The position numbers and the translations under genes are program-made. From NCBI RefSeq assembly GCF_900109855.1, contig NZ_FOBO01000006.1, positions 124,001 through 188,000 on the forward strand: a stretch of DNA of 64,000 bases, read 5' to 3'. Positions within the stretch are counted from its first letter, which is position 1; every line of letters starts with the position of its first letter. Below the pieces are notes generated by a model. The model did not search any database. It was not told the origin of the DNA and saw only the letters and a list, made by a program, of their open reading frames with translations. Source of the stretch: Roseovarius tolerans (GTDB lineage: Bacteria; Pseudomonadota; Alphaproteobacteria; Rhodobacterales; Rhodobacteraceae). Positions 19,549-27,591 of the stretch are shown piece after piece.

Positions 19549-20459
19549 CGATCACCTATCACGAAACGTTCCGCGAGACGGTGCTGAATATCGAGGCGTG
19601 GAATCGCTGGTTCGAACGCTTCCCCGACCTGATCTTTCAGGGCTTCACCGCCGAAGACGTGGCGCTTGCACGGCAGACCGGGCGCACGGCGATCTTTTTC
19701 GGGTCGCAGAACCCGAGTTGCATGGAAGACGATATCGGTCTTGTCGAGGTGCTGCACCGCTTGGGGCTGCGCTTCATGCAACTGACCTATAACAACCAAT
19801 CCCTGTTGGCGACGGGCTGCTACGAGGCCGAGGATACCGGCCTCACGCGCATGGGCCGCGAGGTGGTGGCCGAGATGAACCGCGTCGGCCTCGTGGTCGA
19901 TATGAGCCATTCCGGCGACCGTTCCACGCTGGAGGCGATCGAGCATTCGACGCGCCCCATCGCGATTACCCATGCCAATCCGGCAAGCTGGCACCCCGCC
20001 CGGCGCAACAAGTCCGACCGGGTGTTGCAGGCTTTGTCGGAAAGTGGCGGGATGCTGGGCTTTTCGCTTTATCCGCATCACCTGAGGGGTGGTGGCGACT
20101 GCACGCTCACGGAATTCTGCGAGATGGTCGCGCGCACCGCCGAGCGGATGGGTGTCGACCGGCTCGGCATCGGCTCGGATCTTTGTCAGGATCAGCCCGA
20201 CAGCGTGGTCGAGTGGATGCGGTCGGGGCGCTGGACGAAAACGGTCGATTTCGGCGAGGGCAGTGCCGATGCACCCGGCTTTCCGCCGATGCCCGACTGG
20301 TTCCGAGACAACCGCGATTTCGACAATATCGCGCAGGGTTTGCGCGCCACCGGCATGTGCCATGCCGAGGTGGCGGGGATCATGGGGGGTAACTGGGCAC
20401 GGTTCTTTGCCGAGAGTTTCGGCAGCGTCGCGCCCCGCTACAAGGAGGCCGCGCAGTGA
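19452..20459 (+). CDS. M19 membrane-dipeptidase family protein, start codon missing or non-canonical
   Basis: A renal-dipeptidase-like amidohydrolase barrel. Homologous sequence begins at about NRIDALQYANWSEDIFRQMR and runs to a normal end (KEAAQ). Conserved segments include VDMSHSGDRSTLEA and ITHANPASWHPARRN (metal His residues) and RLGIGSDLCQDQP (Asp). No ATG, GTG or TTG lies near the expected N-terminus: the codons there are ATC-ACG-AAA-AAC, where ATG-ACG would be natural. The first in-frame ATG (19515) would delete about 20 conserved residues. The position given is the ATC. Relatives of this subgroup sit in betaine catabolic regions of other bacteria, such as next to dimethylglycine genes in Pseudomonas, so it may not be a true peptidase. 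Confidence 0.8.
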   Translation: MTKNRIDALQYANWSEDIFRQMRAGNVDAVHVTITYHETFRETVLNIEAWNRWFERFPDLIFQGFTAEDVALARQTGRTAIFFGSQNPSCMEDDIGLVEVLHRLGLRFMQLTYNNQSLLATGCYEAEDTGLTRMGREVVAEMNRVGLVVDMSHSGDRSTLEAIEHSTRPIAITHANPASWHPARRNKSDRVLQALSESGGMLGFSLYPHHLRGGGDCTLTEFCEMVARTAERMGVDRLGIGSDLCQDQPDSVVEWMRSGRWTKTVDFGEGSADAPGFPPMPDWFRDNRDFDNIAQGLRATGMCHAEVAGIMGGNWARFFAESFGSVAPRYKEAAQ

Positions 20460-22135
20460 GCTGCGAGAGCCGGAACCCCATGCCGCATGCGGCGGCGTTC
20501 CGGCGGCAGCCCGCAGAGGTCATGCGCCTCGACCGGATGGGCTGCAGCCACCCCACAAGGCTGTCGTTCCTGCGGCAATTGCTGCACCGGATCGAGGCCG
20601 AGGGCTGGGTGTTCGATCGCCCGGTCTGGGACATGGATGCGCATGGCGTGGGGCGGGCGGTCTACCGGATGCGCTTTGACGGCGGCAGCCTGAGCCTCGT
20701 GGCCTTTGCCCATGACCTGCCCGCCGATCAACGCTCGGACCGGGTGATCGCGACGGCGTGGGACGCGACCTTTGCGCTCTTCGATGGCACGCCGGATGCC
20801 GCTGATCTGGATCGGTTGCAGGCCAATGTGCCGCTGCAGGAGGCCGGGCGCGTCAGCCCGCGCGAGCTGTCGCTCAGCCGGGCCAACCGTTCGGTTCGGC
20901 TCTTCGATCACGTGGTCGAGCGGTTGGCGGCAGGGCAGCAGCCGGATGCGCAGATGCTGCGCGAAACCGGGTATCTGATGCGGACCACGGCCGTCTACGG
21001 CTCGGGCAAGTTCGGGGCGGCGGATCGCGCAATGATTGCCGGGCGGCCTGCTCTGAGTGCGCCGTTTCAGGCCGAGATGCTGTCGGTCTGGCTCACGCGG
21101 GCCTTTACCGTCGATCTGGTCGAGCATCTGGCGCGCGCCCGGGGTGGTGCCGCTGCGGTGCCGCTGCGCGAAGATCTGCGCCGGGGTCTTGGCGTGGGCA
21201 ATTCCACCGGCCTTGGCATGGCGCCGTTTCTGGTGCGGCATCCGGTGCTGCTGAATAACTGGATGATGGCGCGCGAAGAGGCTTTGGCGCGCGTGCGGGC
21301 ACAAGCGTCGGCGGATGAGATGACCCTGGCGGGCTTTCGCGCGACGCTGGCGGCGGCGGTGCAGAACGCCACCGACTGGCAGAGCGCGCATCCCATTCAG
21401 CAGTCCAAGCTGGGCGACCTGCGCGACGGTCTGGCAAGGCTGGAACAGTTCGTGGCCGAGGGCTGGGATGCGAGCGCGCCGCAGCCCTGGGATGCGCTCT
21501 GGCACTGGGGGCAGAAGCATCTGCCGCTCGAGGCGCAGGAGGCGCTGCTGGCCGCGATGCTGGAGCCGCATGGCGACCTGATCGACGGGTTGGGCCAATG
21601 CATGCAGGCCGATGAAGAGGCGCATTTCGGCATTGACGGCGCGATGCGCGTGGCAGAGTTGCGCGCCATCCTGCAAGCGCAGTACGACTGGGCCATCCAC
21701 ACCGATTACAGCGACCCCGCCCATTGTGCGCGGTTCTGGTATATCTCCGAGGAAAAGCTGGAGCCGCGCCTTGGTGAGCGGTTTGAGGAGGAGGGTGCAA
21801 GCCGCGAGTTGCCGCTCGATACCGGGCGGCAGGCGGCGGCGCTGTGGCAGGTCTTGCAAGAGGAGGACGGCGATGCCCCGCTGGCGCGGTTCCTGCTGGC
21901 GCATCCCGAGCATCGCCTGATGTTGCGCCGCGTGCAGACCACGGCGCGGCATCCGTTCGCGGAAATACGTGACAACCTGATCGACGCGGAGATGCTGCCC
22001 ATCGACCTTCTGCGCTGCAAGCTGGCGTTTTTCGGGGCGACGCGGTTCGATCCGCGCTCGGATCGGTGGGTGCGGATCAGCCTGTTTCAGGGCGCGCCCT
22101 ATCCCGATGACCTGAACCCGGGGGATGCGCCGTGA
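20456..22135 (+). CDS. Conserved-looking hypothetical protein, 559 residues, not recognised
   Basis: I do not recognise a family. The frame is open for 559 codons with normal GC-rich codon use and starts with a GTG overlapping the dipeptidase stop (GTGA). ATGs at 20480 and 20522 are alternatives, and the conserved-looking body begins near MRLDRMGCSHPTRL. It has no signal peptide or obvious membrane segment and is rich in Ala, Arg and acidic residues with predicted helices; possible landmarks are GVGNSTGLGMAPFLVRHP near residue 245 and FWYISEEKLEPR near 430. Its stop overlaps the start of the DUF3726 gene. Tight coupling on both sides shows that it belongs to the dipeptidase/betaine-importer operon. 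The function is unknown. Confidence 0.78.
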   Translation: MSCESRNPMPHAAAFRRQPAEVMRLDRMGCSHPTRLSFLRQLLHRIEAEGWVFDRPVWDMDAHGVGRAVYRMRFDGGSLSLVAFAHDLPADQRSDRVIATAWDATFALFDGTPDAADLDRLQANVPLQEAGRVSPRELSLSRANRSVRLFDHVVERLAAGQQPDAQMLRETGYLMRTTAVYGSGKFGAADRAMIAGRPALSAPFQAEMLSVWLTRAFTVDLVEHLARARGGAAAVPLREDLRRGLGVGNSTGLGMAPFLVRHPVLLNNWMMAREEALARVRAQASADEMTLAGFRATLAAAVQNATDWQSAHPIQQSKLGDLRDGLARLEQFVAEGWDASAPQPWDALWHWGQKHLPLEAQEALLAAMLEPHGDLIDGLGQCMQADEEAHFGIDGAMRVAELRAILQAQYDWAIHTDYSDPAHCARFWYISEEKLEPRLGERFEEEGASRELPLDTGRQAAALWQVLQEEDGDAPLARFLLAHPEHRLMLRRVQTTARHPFAEIRDNLIDAEMLPIDLLRCKLAFFGATRFDPRSDRWVRISLFQGAPYPDDLNPGDAP

Positions 22136-22848
22136 TGATGTCGCCCAACGATCCGACACGCTCTGCCTCGGCCCCTGTCGCACAGGACGGTGCGCGCGTC
22201 TGCCTGTCGCTGTCGGAAATCAACGCGCTGTGCTTCAAGGCGGCGCGCGGCTCTGGCCTGACTTGGGGCGAGGCCGAAGAGGCGGGTTGGGCGGCAGCGT
22301 GGCTGACGCGCGCGGGATTGGCAGGGCCCTCAATCCTGCTGAGCTGGCTTCGAGACTGTCCCACCTTAGCCCGCCCCGTTCCTGCGGTCGGCCATTGGCA
22401 GGCCATGACCGGCCCGCTTTGCCCGCTGCGCACGGGTATTGCCCTTGCCGATCACGCGGGGCTGCCCGAGGGGCCGGGTGAGGACGGCCTGCAGATCGAC
22501 AGCGTCGCGCATCCGCGCCTCATCCTGCCCTTCGTGGCGCGGGCGGCGACAAGGCTTGACCTTCCGCTCCGGATCGGTTGGGTTGGCGCAGAACTCACGC
22601 TGGATACGGCTGCGAACGGGCCGATCACGGTGTCACTTGGGGAAGACGCGGGCGCGCCCGTCGATCTGTGGATCGCAGTCATGGCGCGACCGGAGCCGAA
22701 TGAGCAACAGACAGATTGTGCGGTGTCGGCCAAGGGCATCGCCTTTGCCGACTGGCAGGCGCTCGATGCTTTGGCATTGCGCGTTACCGTTCCACCCTCG
22801 GCCGGGTCGCGTGCCGGTGCCGGGGCTGCGGGGGATGACAACGATTGA
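22132..22848 (+). CDS. DUF3726 family protein
   Basis: A 238-residue soluble protein. The N-terminal segment LSLSEINALCFKAARGSGLTWGEAEEAGWAAAWL (split at its conserved points: LSLSEI, KAARGSGLTWG, EEAG) matches my memory of DUF3726. The family has no known function. Its start overlaps the stop of the 559-residue gene (ATGATGATG run at 22132-22140), and it is followed after 53 bases by the betaine-type binding protein. The C-terminal roughly 20 residues are low-complexity. The close linkage with an M19 dipeptidase and a quaternary-amine importer suggests a part in amine catabolism, which is inference only. Confidence 0.72.
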   Translation: MMMSPNDPTRSASAPVAQDGARVCLSLSEINALCFKAARGSGLTWGEAEEAGWAAAWLTRAGLAGPSILLSWLRDCPTLARPVPAVGHWQAMTGPLCPLRTGIALADHAGLPEGPGEDGLQIDSVAHPRLILPFVARAATRLDLPLRIGWVGAELTLDTAANGPITVSLGEDAGAPVDLWIAVMARPEPNEQQTDCAVSAKGIAFADWQALDALALRVTVPPSAGSRAGAGAAGDDND

Positions 22849-22901
22849 CCCGCGATCAGACGACCTACCATGAAAAAGACCACTCAACTGGGAGAAAGAC
22901 C

Positions 22902-23864
22902 ATGAAGAAACTGACACTTGCACTGGCCTTCGGCGCGCTGACCGCGCCCGCGATGGCGCATGCCGAATGCGGCGAAGTCTCTGTCGCCGAGATGAACTGG
23001 GCGTCGGGCTCGATCATCTCGAAGATCACCGAATTCCTGATGGAGCAGGGCTATGGCTGCGACGTGACGCTGGTGCCGTCGGCCACCACGACCGCGATCA
23101 CTTCGCTGGCCGAGAACAACGAGCCGGACGTCGTGCCCGAGCTTTGGGTCAACTCGGCCCCCGCCTATTTCAAGCTGGAAGAAGAGGGCAAGGTGGTCAA
23201 GGCTGCCGATGTGTTCTCGGAAGGCGGCAGCGAGAACTGGTGGGTGCCCGACTACCTCGTGGAAGAGCATCCCGAACTGGCCACCATCGAGGGCGTGTTG
23301 GCCAATCCCGAACTGGTCGGCGGTCGCTTCCATAACTGCCCCGACGGCTGGGGCTGCCGGATTGCCAATGACAACCTCGTCAAGGCGTTCGACTTCGAGG
23401 GCCACGGTATCGAGGTGTTCAATCACGGCTCGGGTGACACGCTGCCTGCCGCGATGGCATCGGCCTACGAGAACAAGGAACCGTGGTTCGGCTACTATTG
23501 GGGCCCGACCGCCGTGCTGGGCCGCTACAACATGGTGGCCGTGGACATGGGGCCGCACAAGCCCGAGGTGCACGCCTGCAACCAGACACAGGATTGCGAC
23601 AACCCCGGAAAATCCGCCTATCCGGCGGCACCGGTGCTGACCGTCGTCACCTCGGATTTCGCCGAGCGGAACCCCGAAGTGTTCGAGTTGGTGAGCAACA
23701 TCTCCTTCGGGACGCAGGAGCTGAGCAACCTGCTGGCATGGCAGGCGGATAACAGCGCCTCGGCAGAAGAGGCCGCCGTCTACTTCCTGACGCAGAACAG
23801 CGACACCTGGAAGTCCTGGGTGAATGACGCCGCTGCCGAAAAACTGAGCGGCATCATCAAGTAA
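22902..23864 (+). CDS. Glycine-betaine-type ABC transporter substrate-binding protein
   Basis: A 320-residue periplasmic binding protein of the OpuAC/ProX type. It has a clear signal peptide (MKKLTLALAFGALTAPAMAHA, cleaved before ECGEVSV). The mature protein has the family pattern EMNWASGSIISKITEFL and a series of Trp/Tyr residues (VPELWVNSAP, NWWVPDYLV, WFGYYWGP) that could form the aromatic cage for a quaternary ammonium. Cys residues (GYGC, CPDGWGC, CNQTQDC) may form disulfides. ATG 22902 follows GGGAGA. It opens the importer part of the operon; a hairpin follows it. The ligand may be glycine betaine, proline betaine, carnitine or similar. Confidence 0.9.
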   Translation: MKKLTLALAFGALTAPAMAHAECGEVSVAEMNWASGSIISKITEFLMEQGYGCDVTLVPSATTTAITSLAENNEPDVVPELWVNSAPAYFKLEEEGKVVKAADVFSEGGSENWWVPDYLVEEHPELATIEGVLANPELVGGRFHNCPDGWGCRIANDNLVKAFDFEGHGIEVFNHGSGDTLPAAMASAYENKEPWFGYYWGPTAVLGRYNMVAVDMGPHKPEVHACNQTQDCDNPGKSAYPAAPVLTVVTSDFAERNPEVFELVSNISFGTQELSNLLAWQADNSASAEEAAVYFLTQNSDTWKSWVNDAAAEKLSGIIK

Positions 23865-23879
23865 ACGACGCCTTCGGGC

Positions 23880-23904
23880 GGGGCCGTGCGACATGCGCGG
23901 CCCC
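23880..23904 (+). promoter_or_regulatory. Intercistronic hairpin after the binding-protein gene
   Basis: A ten-base-pair stem with one G-U pair (GGGGCCGTGC at 23880-23889 with GCGCGGCCCC at 23895-23904) closes a five-base loop and is followed by GTTT. Because the permease and ATPase genes follow on the same strand, it more likely limits read-through or protects the upstream mRNA, raising binding-protein output, than ends the operon. Confidence 0.6.
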
Positions 23905-23960
23905 GTTTGCCCAATAAGCACGACAAGGCCCGCAAAAGGGCCTGCGCAGGGAGAGCCGAC

Positions 23961-25004
23961 ATGGCGACATATGATTTCATCTTCAACGGGCTCGGCCTGC
24001 GGGAGTGGTGCGACAAGGATGCGACCACCGGCCCGATGAGCATGGCAGACCTGCTCGCCCAGGGCTCGGGCGGCGGTGAGGGCACCCCCATCTGGGAGTT
24101 GCCTTTTCCCTCTCTCGATGCGCTGAACGAGGCGTGCCCGGCGATTGCCCGGACCCGCGATCTGACAAAGGGGGTCGAAACCAGCTTTCTCGACATCAAG
24201 GACACGCTCAAGATCGTGCTCGATCCGATCACCCAACCGCTGAGCTGGTTTCTGGAGGGCGCGCTCTACGCCTTTCAGAACACGCCGTGGTTCATCATGA
24301 TCCCGATCCTGCTGGCGGTCGTCTATTTTGCCTCGAAATCCATGAAGCTGGTGGGATTTGTCGCCTTCTCGATCCTGTTTCTGGCCTTCATCGACCATTA
24401 CAACTTCGCCATGCAGACGCTGGCGATCATCTTTGTCTGTGCGTTTCTATGCGTACTCTTGGGCGTGCCCATCGGAATCGCCATGTCGCGCAGTGACACG
24501 ATGCAGCGCCTGACGATCCCGGTGCTGGACATGCTGCAAACGCTGCCGCCCTTCGTCTATCTCATTCCGCTGATTTTCCTCTTCTCGGTGACCGAGCCCA
24601 AGCTCTACGGCATCGCCATCATCCTCTATGCCATCGTGCCGGTCATACGCCTCACGGATCTGGGCATCCGGCTGGTCGACAAGGAGGTGATCGAGGCTGC
24701 CGAGGCGTTCGGCATGACCGACCGGCAAAAGCTCTACGGGGTGCAGATCCCGCTGGCGCTGCCGAACATCATGGCGGGCGTGAACCAGACCATCATGATG
24801 AGCCTTGCGATGGTGGTGATCGCCTCGCTCGTCTCGGCTCCCGGCCTGGGCGTGCTGGTCCTGCGCGGCATCCGCAATCTGGAATTGGGCGTTGGCCTGA
24901 TCGCCGGTCTGGGCATCGTGCTATTGGCGGTGATCCTTGACCGGGTGACCAAGGCGGCGCTGGCCCGCGTTAATGCTGCAAGTGCGGCGCAGAGAAACTC
25001 ATGA
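23961..25004 (+). CDS. Glycine-betaine-type ABC transporter permease
   Basis: A 347-residue ProW/OpuAB-like inner-membrane permease. The N-terminal roughly 100 residues are soluble (MATYDFIFNGLGLREWCDK), followed by hydrophobic segments from about PWFIMIPILLAVVYFA onward. The cytoplasmic coupling loop EAAEAFGMTDRQKLYGVQIPLALP is the canonical EAA motif. ATG 23961 follows a GGGAGAG stretch. Its last codons overlap the ATPase start (ATGA at 25001). It would form a homodimeric channel with the ATPase downstream. Clear call; the substrate is shared with the binding protein. Confidence 0.92.
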   Translation: MATYDFIFNGLGLREWCDKDATTGPMSMADLLAQGSGGGEGTPIWELPFPSLDALNEACPAIARTRDLTKGVETSFLDIKDTLKIVLDPITQPLSWFLEGALYAFQNTPWFIMIPILLAVVYFASKSMKLVGFVAFSILFLAFIDHYNFAMQTLAIIFVCAFLCVLLGVPIGIAMSRSDTMQRLTIPVLDMLQTLPPFVYLIPLIFLFSVTEPKLYGIAIILYAIVPVIRLTDLGIRLVDKEVIEAAEAFGMTDRQKLYGVQIPLALPNIMAGVNQTIMMSLAMVVIASLVSAPGLGVLVLRGIRNLELGVGLIAGLGIVLLAVILDRVTKAALARVNAASAAQRNS

Positions 25005-26080
25005 ACGGGGCCGCTGGAATGGAAAAAGACGTCAAGATTTCGATCCGCAATCTTTACAAGATCTTTGGGTCAGACCCCAAGGGCGCGCTGGAGAATGTGC
25101 GCGCCGGAATGGGCAAGCCGGAATTGATGGAAAAGCACCGGCATGTGCTGGGTCTTCAGGACATCAATGTCGACATGCGCGGCGGCGATATCACCGTCAT
25201 CATGGGCCTGTCGGGGTCTGGTAAATCAACGCTGATCCGCCACCTCAACCGGCTGATCGAGCCGACGGCGGGGCAGATCCTGCTCGATGGTGAGGACGTG
25301 CTGGCCTATGGCGAGCGTGACCTGCGCCGCCTGCGGCGCGAGCAGATGTCGATGGTGTTCCAGCATTTCGCGCTGCTGCCGCACCGCACCGTGCTGGAGA
25401 ACACCGGCATGGCCCGCGCCGTGCGCGGCGAGACCAAGGCCGATTTCCAGGACGACGCGCTCAAATGGCTGGATCGCGTGGGACTTGGCGGGCAGGGCGG
25501 GCAGTATCCGCATCAGCTGTCGGGGGGGATGCAGCAGCGGGTGGGCATCGCCCGGGCGCTGGCCTCGGACTCGCCCATCATGCTGATGGACGAGGCGTTC
25601 TCGGCGCTCGATCCGCTTATCCGGACCGACATGCAGGACCTGCTACTGGAGTTGCAGGAGGAGTTGCAGAAAACGGTGGTGTTCATCAGTCACGACCTCG
25701 ACGAGGCGCTGAAGCTGGCCGATCACCTGGTCATTCTCAAGGATGGTCAGGTCGTGCAGCAGGGCGAGCCGCAGGAGATATTGCTGCATCCCAACGATCC
25801 CTACATCGTGGATTTCATCAGCGACATCAACCGCGCGCGCGTGCTGCGGGTGCGGTCGGTGATGGAGGAAACCACGGCTCAGGACCGCGAATTCGCGGGC
25901 GAGGTCGGCCCCGACGACACATTGGAGTCGGTGATCGCGATTTCCGAGGGCAATACCGGGCTGTGTTACCGCGTCATGCGCGACGGTGCGCAGGTGGGCG
26001 CGCTGGAGATGCAGAAACTGGTGCGCGCGCTGGTGCCCACCGGTGCGGCAGAGGGCGGGATCCGCGCCAAGGCGGTCTGA
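25001..26080 (+). CDS. Glycine-betaine-type ABC transporter ATP-binding protein
   Basis: A 359-residue ProV/OpuAA-like ATPase. Walker A is GLSGSGKST (near residue 70), the Q-loop is in MVFQHFALLPHRT, the signature is LSGGMQQRVGIARAL, and Walker B is IMLMDEAFSALDP with the switch His in VFISHDLDEAL. The family-specific N-terminal extension (IRNLYKIFGSDPKGALENVRAG) marks it as a betaine/proline type. The C-terminal roughly 80 residues are shorter than a full CBS pair and look like a single degenerate regulatory domain. The start overlaps the permease stop; an ATG at 25019 is an alternative. It is the last gene of the 18.0-26.1 kb operon. Confidence 0.92.
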   Translation: MNGAAGMEKDVKISIRNLYKIFGSDPKGALENVRAGMGKPELMEKHRHVLGLQDINVDMRGGDITVIMGLSGSGKSTLIRHLNRLIEPTAGQILLDGEDVLAYGERDLRRLRREQMSMVFQHFALLPHRTVLENTGMARAVRGETKADFQDDALKWLDRVGLGGQGGQYPHQLSGGMQQRVGIARALASDSPIMLMDEAFSALDPLIRTDMQDLLLELQEELQKTVVFISHDLDEALKLADHLVILKDGQVVQQGEPQEILLHPNDPYIVDFISDINRARVLRVRSVMEETTAQDREFAGEVGPDDTLESVIAISEGNTGLCYRVMRDGAQVGALEMQKLVRALVPTGAAEGGIRAKAV

Positions 26081-26146
26081 GGCGGCATTTACAGGGCTGC
26101 AATGCCGCGCGGATGTGCTATTGTCGCGTGACTTGCAGATAACAGA

Positions 26147-26170
26147 GGTGGCAGGGCATGCCCCGCCACC
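26147..26170. promoter_or_regulatory. Intergenic palindrome, possible terminator or leader hairpin
   Basis: GGTGGCAGGGCA followed at once by TGCCCCGCCACC: a 24-base palindrome with one mismatched pair. It lies in the 126-base gap between the ABC transporter ATPase gene and the first methyltransferase-like gene. No T tract follows, so a classic terminator is not supported; it may mark the operon boundary. Confidence 0.45.
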
Positions 26171-26206
26171 CGCCCACAGGCCGTTACCAGAGCAGAGACC
26201 CGCGTC

Positions 26207-26992
26207 ATGAGCACCCAAGCCCCCGTTGCCCGATCCGTCCACGATGCGGAGGGGGCGGCGATCATTGACGCCTTCATGCGCCCCTATGAGACCGACACGC
26301 CGCTGATCCGGATGGGCGATTTCGGGGATGGCGGATACCTGTTGCCTGACGACCTGCGCGGGATCGCCGCGTGTTACTCACCCGGCGTGTCAGAGCAGGC
26401 CAGCTTCGAGATGGACATGGCCAAGCGCGGTATTGCGTCCTTCATGGCCGACGCCTCGGTGGAACGACCGCCGCTGAACGTGCCGGGTGCAGAATTCCTG
26501 CGGAAATTCCTTGGGGACAAGGATGAGGGCGAGGTCATGACGCTGGTCTCCTGGGTGGCGGCGACCGATCCGGACCCCGACGCCGATTTGCTGTTGCAGA
26601 TGGATATCGAGGGGGCGGAATATGCCACGCTATCTGCCGCGCCGCGTGACTTGTTGCGGCGGTTCCGGATGATCGTGATCGAATGGCATCACCTGCCCTC
26701 GATCCTGACCAAGCCGCGCTTCATGGGCCCGGCGCTTGCCGCCATTGAAAAGTTGCGTGAGGATTTCGTGACCGTGCATCTGCATCCCAACAACGTGTCG
26801 GGCAGTGTCGAGATCGACGACGAGGCGATCCCGCGCGTGGCCGAGGCGACGCTGTTGCGGCGCGACCGTGCGCAGGGCCTGCGCCCGGCAGGCGCGCTGC
26901 CGCATCCGCTGGACCGCGGGCACAATCCTAAAAAACCCGCCCTCGCACTGCCGAGGCGGTGGATGCGTGACCCGGTGAAGGAGTGTGAGTGA
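26207..26992 (+). CDS. FkbM-like SAM-dependent methyltransferase family protein
   Basis: A 261-residue cytoplasmic protein with the pattern of small FkbM/Methyltransf_21-like proteins. It shows GDFGDGGYLLPDDL, then YSPGVSEQASFEMDMAKRG (the region that contacts SAM), and LLLQMDIEGAEYATLSAA, the acidic motif typical of FkbM proteins. Such genes are common in polysaccharide clusters and O-methylate sugars, though many are uncharacterised. The canonical glycine-rich VDVGANxG loop is not visible and is replaced by the YSPGVSE segment, so catalytic activity is not certain. Its stop overlaps the next start (TGATG). First gene of the surface-glycan block. Confidence 0.65.
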   Translation: MSTQAPVARSVHDAEGAAIIDAFMRPYETDTPLIRMGDFGDGGYLLPDDLRGIAACYSPGVSEQASFEMDMAKRGIASFMADASVERPPLNVPGAEFLRKFLGDKDEGEVMTLVSWVAATDPDPDADLLLQMDIEGAEYATLSAAPRDLLRRFRMIVIEWHHLPSILTKPRFMGPALAAIEKLREDFVTVHLHPNNVSGSVEIDDEAIPRVAEATLLRRDRAQGLRPAGALPHPLDRGHNPKKPALALPRRWMRDPVKECE

Positions 26993-27588
26993 TGGACAAG
27001 GCGGTTCTGGAACTCCCCGAATTGACGTTTTCGCCCGAGGTGGGCGAGTGGGTGCAAGAGACCTATGCCAATGCCAAGGTCATTCTCGAATATGGCAGCG
27101 GTGGCTCGACGGTGCTGGCCTCGGAGATGCCCGGCAAGACGGTCTTTTCCGTCGAGAGCGACCGCCGCTGGACACGCCGCCTGCAGGCCTATCTCGACGA
27201 GGCGGGCGCGCCGTCGCCCGTGCATCTGCACTATGCCCCGATCGGCAAGACCGGCAAATGGGGCCGCCCGGTGGATAGCAGCGGCTATCGGCGCTACCAC
27301 GAATACGCGCTCGGTATCTGGGATCACCCCGAGTTTCAGGCCCCCGATACGGTGCTCATCGACGGGCGGTTTCGCGAGGCGTGCTTTTATGCGGTGATGC
27401 TGCGCTGCACCCGCAAGACCGTGGTGCTGTTCGACGATTACGGCGACCGGCCGCGCTATCACGCGGTGGAACGCTTTGCCAAGCCAGTGGAGATGCGCGG
27501 ACGGATGGCCCGGTTCGAGTTGAAGAAGATGGCCCTGCCGCGCGAGGAGCTGACCCAGATCATCGGCGCGTTTGCCAACCCGTTCTGA
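26992..27588 (+). CDS. SAM-methyltransferase-fold protein of unknown role
   Basis: A 198-residue protein with a Rossmann-like start: VILEYGSGGSTVLASEMPGKTVFSVESDRRW has a glycine loop (EYGSGGST) followed by an acidic residue at the end of the next strand (VESD). Later DTVLIDGRFREACFYAVML and VLFDDYGDRPRYH repeat a pattern seen in class I methyltransferase-like proteins encoded in glycan loci. No specific family name is secure. An in-frame GTG three bases upstream is an alternative start; the ATG at 26992 overlaps the preceding stop. It converges on the glycosyltransferase gene with only three bases between the stops. Confidence 0.6.
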   Translation: MDKAVLELPELTFSPEVGEWVQETYANAKVILEYGSGGSTVLASEMPGKTVFSVESDRRWTRRLQAYLDEAGAPSPVHLHYAPIGKTGKWGRPVDSSGYRRYHEYALGIWDHPEFQAPDTVLIDGRFREACFYAVMLRCTRKTVVLFDDYGDRPRYHAVERFAKPVEMRGRMARFELKKMALPREELTQIIGAFANPF

Positions 27589-27591
27589 GGA

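Noticed and set aside
20438..22183. A 581-codon minus-strand frame opposite the 559-residue unknown gene
   Set aside because: The plus-strand gene is linked by overlapping start and stop codons to its neighbours on both sides, and the minus-strand frame is Arg/Pro/Gln-rich as expected of a shadow. Since neither protein is recognised, this is by context only.
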